Shown here: piece by piece, positions 56,693-64,000 of the stretch
Numbering within the stretch: position 1 is the first letter of the stretch
How the letters are laid out: every line of letters starts with the position of its first letter
Assembly: GCA_043228905.1 (NCBI GenBank)
Contig: JBHGNT010000012.1
Coordinates: 13,330,001-13,394,000, forward strand
From: Azolla caroliniana
Lineage: Eukaryota > Polypodiophyta
Length of the DNA: 64,000 nt
Reading direction: 5' to 3'
The notes under the pieces: model-generated
What the model was told of the DNA's origin: nothing
Databases searched by the model: none
What the model saw: only the letters and a program-made list of their open reading frames with translations
Program-made: the position numbers and the translations under genes

Positions 56693-58473
56693 GTATGTCG
56701 GCGACTTTTGCTACCACCATATTTACTACTAGTCGTTTCTCGTAACTTTTAACCAGACATTGATTATTGTGATGTCCTTCTTGCCGGCAATAGTAGCAGT
56801 ACGCTTTCCCGGTGTTGCTGGATTCGGCGTTCGCTCCAGTACCCGATTGAGGTCCTATTGGTGGTCAGTTAGGTGCTTGGCCTTGGTCTGGTTGGGTACT
56901 TGGTGTGCCCTTGGCTGGCTACCATTGGTGGTCCTCCTTTCTAGCGTTCCGTTTTTTGTTGAAGCGTTTTTTATTCCGGTAACATGTTGGGGCCGGTTTT
57001 CATAATTGCCTTGATCCTCCCTCCGTTGGTTGTAACCGAGGGAGTGATCCCGGTTGTATCGCTCATATCGATCACCGTTGTAATCCCGGTATTATCCTGC
57101 CGGTCTCGGTCATGAGCGTCTCTTCTGTCGTTGTACCGAACATCTTGCGCCGGCCGGTAACACTCATCTCGCCACCAACGTTCTTCTTCCTCCTCCCGGT
57201 TACTCCGGGGTTCGATTTGCCTTACTGGTGCCGCTTGCCGGTTCAACAAGTTATATTCGCATCGGTCCATTGTGTGCGACCTGGAATGGCATACAATCAC
57301 TGTGTTTGCATGGTACATTCTATTGCCGAGTGCCTAACATTGAGATAAGTCGTACATTGTATAGCTTGCCGAAAACGTAGGTCGTCTTCTCTTGGTAATG
57401 TATGCTGAAGTGCCCCCATTGTTAGCCACGAGCTTGTTTTCTCCATCTCCCTGACTTGGTCTATGACTTAGTCGATCGTGCTGGTGCGGAAATCAATCAC
57501 TGCGCACACCATACGCAGGGGTTCCCGGAGTGCTGCTAGGAATATTGCTTTAGCCTCTACCTCCGGTGGTGCTCGACTTAACTAGTTGTGCATTCGCTAG
57601 AACCGGATTACGAATTGCTCAATGGTTTCCATCGGTTCCTGCCGTATGGTGTAGAATAGGCCGACCATCTCCCGTTGATCCACCTCCTTGTGGAAGAACT
57701 ATAAAAATCTGGTTTTTAGGTCCTCAAACGTCGTGATGGTTCCGGGAGGGTGCGTCAAGCGCCATCACACGACTGTCCTTCGAAGGTCATGCTGAACTCT
57801 GCCATGTTCGATCGTTCGGCTTCGGCAGCGTTTAAGCGTTGTGACACATGGTTTGCTTCCCAGGTTTGCAGAAATGCATACACATGGGCTTCTGCATACG
57901 GATCATCCCGATACTTGGGATATTGGAACGACATGTCGTCGTTTGGTGTCGGAACATGGGCTGGTGGTGTCAGAGGTCTCCCCTCCTCTTCTTTCAGTGT
58001 CGGAGGTCTTTCCTCCTCTCCTTTTGGTGTTTCACGTGGTGGTGTCAGAGGTTGATCCACCGCTTGCCGGTCTGGGGCTTCTAGTTCCGTTAATTCCGGT
58101 TCTGGTGTTTGCAAGGTATCCGACTGCTCGTCCTCCGGTCCGTCTGGGGTGTCCTGGCTGCTACGGTAATTCAAATGGGCGCTGCATTCACCGTCCGAAT
58201 CCGATTCGAAGGCCGAGAACGGTTCTGAATCACCTTCCCCTGTACCTGCAAAATGGATTCCGCGTCCTGAAAACTGTTCAAGCTGCTTCCTTGGTCCAGG
58301 TGGGAATTCTGCTGCACGCAGAGTGACTCCGCGGCCACTCACCGGATTACTTTGGAAAATGATCGATCCACATGGATCTCTTCTGCAGCCTGCTGGAAAG
58401 CCTCTCACTTCCACAATCGTTCAGCAAGTCTTCTTGCTCGCTCCGTAACTGGGTCGTTCGTTGGTCTAGTCAT
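56693..58473 (-). pseudogene. D gag (B-related), cut by E
   Basis: ATG at 58473 (minus) begins MTRPTNDP, like B gag. After stops the frame 58414-57755 includes FESDSDGECSAHLNYRSS, acidic/proline linkers and FQYPKYRDDPYAEAHVYAF, matching B. Frame breaks follow near 57755-57320; then knuckle remnants and a CYYCRQEGHHNNQC-like third knuckle near 56780. The sequence ends after VNMVVAKVADI at 56693, where E begins; B reads VNMVVPEVADL at the same place. Confidence 0.85.
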
Positions 58474-58502
58474 CCATTCCCGCCACTGTTTGTTGCGTTT
58501 GT

Positions 58503-58531
58503 GCAGGAATCGTGGTGACCGCCAAAAACTG
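58503..58531 (-). promoter_or_regulatory. Primer-binding site of D
   Basis: On the minus strand TTTTTGGCGGTCACCACGA follows the LTR end. It is close to the B primer site TTTTGGCGACCACGATT. tRNA not assigned. Confidence 0.5.
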
Positions 58532-58980
58532 TGTTATCCCTAGGGGCCGAACAATGCCCTAACACAAAGTGTCCCTTTGAGACAGTTCACCAAAGGGGTG
58601 TTGCGGCGAGATAAACTTAGACCGAACTATTAATGAAACCCTAATCGGTTACTAATCGGCAAGATCATTAGTCACAATACATGCGTAAGATGAATTACAC
58701 TTAGCACAGAACGGTAATTAACACTGATTAAGATACAGAACAACAACACTCTATTAATTATCCACTATTTCATTATAAACAGACCGAGTCCTTTTATAGG
58801 TCACCGACTCTAGGTACAAACCGGGGCCAACTGGCAACCGGCTACAAACCGGTCCGGATCCGTATCGGCATACCAATTCTGGGTCCGTTCGTTCACTTCT
58901 CAAAATAATAATAATTATAAATTAATTATCCCTTTCCCATTCTGGACTTTATTCGGCTTTCAAGTCTTTGCCGGCCAACA
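58532..58980 (-). repeat. Right (5') LTR of D (449 bp)
   Basis: On the minus strand it starts TGTTGGCCGGCAAAG and ends GGGATAACA, related to the B LTR (TGTTACCGGCCGGCAAGG...AATAACA). TATA-like CTATAAAAGG on the minus strand near 58795. GTTAG follows at 58981. Confidence 0.9.
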
Positions 58981-59604
58981 GTTAGCAATGTGCAAGTATT
59001 CCTTTGAGGATGTGGTGGTGTCTGTTCCAGACTCAACTCTTGCCCAATATTTTGCAAAATAACTGTCATCAGGATACTTTCCTCGAAGGTGATCATAAAG
59101 ATCTGATGTTATTTCAGTGAAGCTAAGCATGTTAACTTCACGGATGCGACTTAGTGCATCAGCGACAGTGTTCATGGAACCTTTACGATATCGTATCGAA
59201 AAAACAAGGTCCTGGATGAGATCAGGCCATCGTGCCTTACGACCTTTTAGGTCTTGTTGGTCACAAAAATATTTCAAGAACTCGTGGTCCATAGTTACCA
59301 CAAAGCGATTTCCATAAAGATAATGGTGCCATGTTTTGAGCGCATGTATAACTGCAAATAATTCCTTTTCTTGAACAGTATACCGGCATTGAGCAGAATC
59401 AAGTTTCTTACTCTCGAATGCTATGGGTTTACCATCTTGATATAAGAAAATACCTATAGCATAATCGCTTGCATCGGTTTCAACCTCAAAAGGTTTTGAG
59501 GGATCGGGTAAAAGAAGTGAAGGAGCCTTGCACACAGGTCCTTGAGTTCCTTAAAGGCGAGGTCTAGTGTAGCATTCCAAACCATAGGTTTTGTAGACTT
59601 ACGC
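58981..59604 (-). pseudogene. A1 RNase H and end of RT
   Basis: On the minus strand: KSTKPMVWNATLDLAFKEL, then after a one-base change LLLPDPSKPFEVETDASDY, YQDGKPIAFESKKLDSAQC, FAVIHALKTWHHYLYGNR, MNTVADALSRIREVNML and YWARVESGTDTTTSSKEYL. It is cut on the right by F after ACTTACGC and on the left by D at GTTAG. Confidence 0.9.
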
Positions 59605-60149
59605 TGTCGTGCCTTTCGGCGTCGGATCGTTACGTGAGCCGGGTGGGAATCGCTGGAGTTTTGGACTAGGAGAAAGAAGAATATGAGATAAGGCTCCTTA
59701 TGAATGGATTGCAAGAAAGAGATATATTTGAAGGAAGATATGAAACTTGTGAATCCCACGAGTATAGTGTATTAATTGATACTTAGAATGTAAGAGAGAA
59801 ATAAATGGCAAAATCGTGAATCCCATGAATAGTTTTATTAATCAATCTTTATCAAAAGAAAAATCAAACCCATGTACATCTTTCTCTCTTCCTTATATAG
59901 TGATGGAAGAGGCTAGGCATAACATCATGCTTTTCCCTAAAGTGTTCTTGCACACTATATGTGCATGAGTTGCCTTTCTCAACCATGCTTTCTATTTCCT
60001 AAATATAGTATTCATTTACACTAGATATGCATGAGTAACATTTCTTTTGTTTGCATGTTTCCTCTAGATAAAGTTTTCACCCACTCTAAAAGTGCAGGAT
60101 TTTCCTTTTTGTAAAAGTAGGTGTAAATATAAGTCATATATCAGTTATG

Positions 60150-60235
60150 ATAAGTTATTACAATAGTAAAGTTTGGGTTTATTTACATGGAGGTACAGGG
60201 TTCGAATCCTACCCTATGCATGTAACAATATTTTT
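60150..60235 (+). other. tRNA-like module in F LTR with perfect B box
   Basis: GGTTCGAATCC at 60199-60209 is an exact tRNA B-box consensus, antisense to the LTR. The A box is weak (ACAATAGTAAAG region). The same region in F2 has GGTTTGAATCT. Confidence 0.55.
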
Positions 60236-60249
60236 AATATTCTCTCCTA

Positions 60250-60600
60250 TTTACAAATATGTCTCTTCATCCGATGAGAGACTCTCACCGGCTTTCTTCA
60301 TCCGGCTCTTACCGGGTCTGCTTCATCCGGTTCTCACCGAGTCTTCTTTATCCGGTTCTTACCGGGTCCTCTTTGTTCATTTCTCACCGACTCTCACTGG
60401 CCTTCTTCATCCGGCTCTTGCCAGTCTGCTTATTATTCGCCCAGTTCTCACCGGGTACTCTTCATTCGGTTCCTCCTTACCGGCTCCTTTTCGTTCGTTT
60501 CTCACCGACTCTCACTGGCCTTCTTCATCCGGCTCTTCCTAGTCTGGTTCGTCCGGCTCTCACCGGGTACTCTTCATCCGGTTCCTCCTTGTCCCATCCG
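60250..60600. repeat. GC-rich minisatellite in F LTR
   Basis: Units of about 25 bases such as TTCATCCGGCTCTTACCGGG, with TTCTCACCGGGTACTCTTCA and similar variants, repeat about ten times. The complementary phrases (CCGGATGA, GAGTACCCGG, CGGATGAAGAGACATA) also occur in the copia2 LTR at 35930-36080. Confidence 0.85.
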
Positions 60601-60649
60601 GAGGGACAAAAATGCATTTTTCACGTAGTGTGCGAATTACACTATGACA

Positions 60650-60733
60650 CTTGCCCCCTCCGAACCCGCACATCCTCCGGTATGTGCCGATGTTCCCGAT
60701 GCTTATTATTCGCCTTCATCCGTAGTACTCTCC
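60650..60733 (-). other. F internal 3' end, cut by A4
   Basis: These 84 bases hold the minus-strand polypurine tract next to the LTR and some non-coding sequence. No domain can be recognised in so short a piece. Confidence 0.6.
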
Positions 60734-61192
60734 TGTTACGGGCATGACCATATAATATCCCATGGTGAGAATTTACTGTAGTATTCTATACACGTGGATA
60801 AGTGTGAGGGTTAAACGAGAGTGTAAAGAAGAAGAGGATTAATTTTAAATCCTCGGGATTGAGACAACCCATTAGGCCAAGTGTGAACATGGTTGGGGGC
60901 CTTGGGTATCGCTATAAATAGAGGCCTAGCTACCCTCATTTGATCATCTTGTTGACTACGTCGAGACTCTGTCTTGTGGTGGGTCAACTCTTGTAACGAG
61001 TGCGCCAGCACCAGGTACAACTCGATGCCACGGTGGTGGTATGGGACGCCGATTGAGGCTCGAGTCCGTCTCGATTCCTTCGCTCGGGGGTGGTCGGGTG
61101 GATCGACACCCTTCTTTCTCTCTCTCTCCTTTTTATCCATTCATCTATATTCTATCCTTATCTAATGCTTACATTAGTCTATGTCTCTAATA
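60734..61192 (+). repeat. 5' LTR of A4 (459 bp)
   Basis: TGTTACGGGCATGACC...CTCTAATA, with TATA-like CTATAAATAGAGG near 60912. Confidence 0.95.
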
Positions 61193-62866
61193 ATTGGTAT
61201 CCGAGCCCATTTGCTAATGTTTCTTTTGTTGTCTTTTGTGTTCTTGATTGATGGTGATCGATCTACGTGTGATGAGCCTTCATGCAGACAAGGATCAACA
61301 AAGGAACTTCGGTAATCTTTCTTGTTTTTTTATCTATATTTCTTCTCCCATCTAATCATGTGTATGGTTAATATGTAGATTTTTTTCATTAATTCAATGA
61401 TGTTGTAGTGGTAATTCATTGGTTGTATAAAACGTTTACATATGTGTATGAGGTCAATACCTCATTTGACGTATATTGAATATGTGATGAGTGTCGTATG
61501 CGCACGAGGTTAATACCTCAATTGCGTATTACATTCACAAACATATGTTACGTTTGTGTATGAGGTCAATACCTCGATTCGTTGTAGATGATATGCGTTT
61601 GGTCTCGTACGCGTAAGAGGTCAATACCTCAATTGCGTATTACGATTAACCCTTATTTTTGGATGTCTCGTGTGCATATAGGTATATGCCTTGATTATGT
61701 ATCTCGATTACGTCATTTTTGGCTATTAAATATAACGATTTCTTTAATATGGGCATATGTGGTCACGTGTATACGTAGTTGATCGTATATATGTGATAAT
61801 ATACATATGTGTATATAAGTTATTACGTGATTTTAAATCGAATGTTTTCCTTTTCGGGGAAAGGATCTTGGTGGCCGTCCTCACATTTTTGTGAGAATAG
61901 CGTTGTCACCATCTCTTTTTTAAACAATTTTTTATTGTTGAAATCCCCGTTGGTGATTTCGATATTTCGTTACGTAAAGAAACGCTTATAGCCATAATGC
62001 TGTTGAGTACGTAGGGCATGACCCACTTCATGTGAGGTCGCTCCTATGACACACGTATCCAACATCCTTCCCTCATGAGATCATTCTTATGAGAGGCATT
62101 CGTAATGACGTGACCATGTGATGGGCCACGTGGGCCTACTACGAAAAGAGGACTCATTTCGCTAGACCATTAGGTTGCACTTTGGCGTATGCCATCGTAA
62201 TTACGAGACTTGAGGTTAGGTAACGTACCAACATAGTTGTCGTAAATGAGGGCGAAATAAGGATTCTTGACATATATGTTTCTTTTAAAAAAACATATAT
62301 GCGCAAATGCCTCGCATATTTCTTATACGCATGAAACATTATAACATTCAAGAAGAGCAACCTATTTGGTTGGCTCAAGTGTTTAATGCATTTGTTCTTG
62401 AGGTCTCGAGTTCAAATATGACCAAGACCATACAACATCGTTGATGCATATGAATATAACACATGTTTAGACTTGAGGTCTAAGTGCACTTCGGGGTCTC
62501 CGTAATAGAACTTAAAGAGCCGAAACCACATATGTGGGCACCGAAACATAGTTTATTGTTAACATTTTTTTCGTGTATAAACTATTCATGTTGCGAACAT
62601 ACATAGTTGAGCCTCGGGGAGCCACCATGAAAAAAATCGATATAGAGATCAGGGAAAGACATCTATTTGTCACCCCCGTGGTTTTTAAAACACCTTTGTG
62701 TTACCATAGTAACCTGATCTTAAACCTCATCTCATACGTCTAGAGGGGTATTGACGTGAGATCATGATATTGATTAATGTTTGCCCATGATATGTTTACA
62801 TCACCACATGATGTTATGACTATCTCTTTGACCTTATCCTATTTCTTTTCCAGAAATAATCATTTA
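61193..62866 (+). other. Long untranslated leader of A4 with palindrome array
   Basis: Palindromes GAGGTCAATACCTC or close variants occur near 61450, 61507, 61561, 61617 and 61680 (the last weaker), the cleanest set among the A copies. The tRNA-like module is at about 62365-62425. No gene is seen. Confidence 0.75.
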
Positions 62867-64000
62867 ATGGCTCACAATAACGACCCGATGTCATCCACTC
62901 AAGCAGAAGGAACTCAAGGAAATCCTCTTGGACAAATGTCCATTGAGATGTATTTTTCGCAAATAACCCAATACCTTAGTTTCATTGCTCAACAGATGAC
63001 CAAACATCGCCAATCTCAAAGTGCTCTTGAGGCACGTGTCATTAGTTTACAACGTGAGACTAATAGACCTGATGAGCAACAAGGTGAATCATCGTTTGTC
63101 GTTAAGCCATTTACGGGAGACAAAAAGGAAAGAACAGAAGAAGCAATCTGCACGTGGTTGGGCCGATGGGAGTCTCATTTTGAGCTCTATCCCAAGGCAG
63201 ATAGTACGAAGATTGCATATGTCGATCCAGAACTAGGGGGTAAGGCTGCCGCCTCGTGGCGTGGGCTCCGTACTTTGGGAAAATTGCCCGATACCTGGAC
63301 AGATTTTGTCACAGTTTTCAAGGGCCAATTTCTGCAACCTCCCTCTTGAACCGAGGTAGCACAAGCTTTAATGAACCTCTCTAGCAGGAAGTTTTCCTCG
63401 CTAGAAGACTATGTCCACCATGCTAGAACCCAAATCCAAAAATCGGGTCTAGAAGGGGACAATTGGTTAATAGCTTGTTTTGTCAATGGCATCCCCAATT
63501 CGCACTATCATTGGATAGTGCACGATAAGGATCCAAAATCCTTCGAAGAGGCCGTTGAAATAGTTCTTCGTTATCAACGCACTTCGAAAGACCACAACAA
63601 AACCAACGAAGCGCCCGAGACTAAGCAGTCGCAATTCGCTGGGAAACGCAAGACACCCAACAAATTCATGGATCATGATTCTAAGCGACAACATCCTTTT
63701 TGCGTATTCTGCAAAACGAAGGGTCATACAAAAGAGCAATGTCGAAACCTCCAACAGAAAGAGCACGACAACAAAGCTAAAGCTGTAGACCATAAAGGTC
63801 AGATTCCTAATGTCCTTCAGGTCTATACACATCATTTAAGTAATTGTGAATGTTCTTTCCCTCGATATGTATTGGGTCCCAATGATTTACTACGTGCAAA
63901 CGGGTATATCAATGGATCTCCCGTATAATTTTTGTTTGATTCGGGAAGCTCACACAACTTTGTGAATGATTGTTTGGTTCAGATATGGGGAATCCAACCC
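62867..64000 (+). pseudogene. A4 gag and protease start
   Basis: ATG at 62867 starts MAHNNDPMSSTQAEGTQGN. The gag domain is interrupted by TGA near 63347 (CGA in A2 and A3), then continues (SSLEDYVHHARTQIQKSGLE) to a knuckle CVFCKTKGHTKEQC near 63702. TAA at 63926 replaces a Gln codon before FDSGSSHNF, the protease site. The window ends soon after. Confidence 0.93.

Larger units (their letters stand above)
38594..58980 (-). mobile_element. D, composite LTR element inserted in A1
   Basis: The tips are TGTTATCCC (38594) and GGCCAACA (58980), and GTTAG is duplicated at 38589-38593 and 58981-58985, so one insertion set both ends. The right side is a B-related element on the minus strand: LTR, TGGCGGTCACC primer site and gag. 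The left side is an R-U5-like LTR part followed by copia4 coding sequence. E sits between. The element is thus either a gypsy/copia chimera or a product of later recombination. Confidence 0.75.
12396..59604 (-). mobile_element. A1, outermost Ty3/gypsy chromovirus, split into four pieces
   Basis: A1 is read on the minus strand, so its 3' end is on the left. Its pieces are the 3' LTR (12396-12850), integrase C-terminus with chromodomain (12851-13583), integrase core (14444-14823), integrase zinc-binding region (38352-38593) and RNase H with the end of RT (58981-59604). Removing F2, copia1 and D restores the order seen in A2. The 5' half lies beyond F and A4 and is not visible. The coordinates given enclose the inserted elements. 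Confidence 0.85.
59605..60649 (-). repeat. F, 3' LTR of a minus-oriented element (1,045 bp)
   Basis: The left tip is TGTCGTGCC and the right tip CACTATGACA, the reverse of F2. To its right the minus strand reads GGAGGGGGCAAG directly before TGTCATAGTG, a polypurine tract, so this is a 3' LTR and the internal region lies to the right. It is longer than F2 because about 350 bases of CCGG-rich repeats (60250-60600) sit near the U3 tip. Short GTGAATCCCA motifs recur at 59752 and 59816, as in F2. Confidence 0.85.
60734..64000 (+). mobile_element. A4, Ty3/gypsy chromovirus, runs off the window
   Basis: It has a 5' LTR (60734-61192), primer site TGGTATCCGAGCC (61195), leader, gag from 62867 and the start of protease. 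The right part and 3' LTR are outside. It is inserted in F. Confidence 0.95.

Noticed and set aside
60199-60209. Functional tRNA gene with perfect B box
   Set aside because: The A-box side is too weak and the span belongs to an LTR family.

Overview
This window is plant nuclear DNA. It opens with the last five exons of a callose synthase gene (GT48 family, closest by recall to CALS5/GSL2), which has canonical GT..AG introns. Arabidopsis-type telomere repeats (CCCTAAA) also occur, and almost everything else is LTR retrotransposon sequence. One element (E, 41905-56692) resembles Tcn1-type chromoviruses, which as far as I know are found in fungi and non-seed plants. A moss, lycophyte or fern is therefore more likely than a seed plant, but this is inference and the species cannot be named.

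Layout: 1-1910 callose synthase 3' end. 1911-8560 AT-rich gene-poor DNA with a 105-bp tandem repeat, an interstitial telomere tract inside a duplicated segment, and a decayed LINE-like endonuclease (minus). 8700-9295 copia gag fragment. 9300-10090 repeat-rich spacer. 10100-12395 decayed Ty3/gypsy remnant (G) with its 3' LTR. From 12396 to the end lies one nested pile of elements. Names A-G and copia1-5 are mine.

Nest, outer to inner. A1 (Ty3/gypsy chromovirus, minus) starts at 12396 and its pieces reappear at 12396-13583, 14444-14823, 38352-38593 and 58981-59604. Inserted in A1 are: F2, a solo LTR (13585-14443); copia1 (+, 14824-38351, TSD AAGTC); D (minus, 38594-58980, TSD GTTAG); and F (minus, from 59605). 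Inside copia1 lie A3 (+, 16300-23352), copia3 (minus, 23353-34676) and copia2 (+, 34677-about 36455). copia3 is split by B, a young Ty3/gypsy element (+, 23987-33704, TSD CATCT, LTRs differing at about 4 of 419 sites). Inside D lie copia4 (minus) and E (chromovirus, minus). E is split by A2 (minus, 45343-54454, TSD TCTTT, LTRs differing at about 10 of 455 sites). A4 (+, 60734 to window end) is inserted in F. Target-site duplications and continuity of the host reading frames support most of these joins.

No element here looks autonomous. All pol genes carry stops, frameshifts, deletions or internal duplications, and several stops match C-to-T decay at CG or CAG sites. The points most worth a second look are: (1) a long accessory frame between integrase and the 3' LTR of B (30264-33231) with coiled-coil character, interrupted mostly by TAG; (2) a tRNA-independent, Tf1-like self-priming site in E, where the predicted transcript start is complementary to the primer-binding site; (3) evidence that ectopic recombination between two A copies deleted parts of three copia elements at once; (4) tRNA-like A/B-box modules inside otherwise unrelated LTR families; (5) a palindrome array in the long A leader; (6) a mosaic LTR in D.
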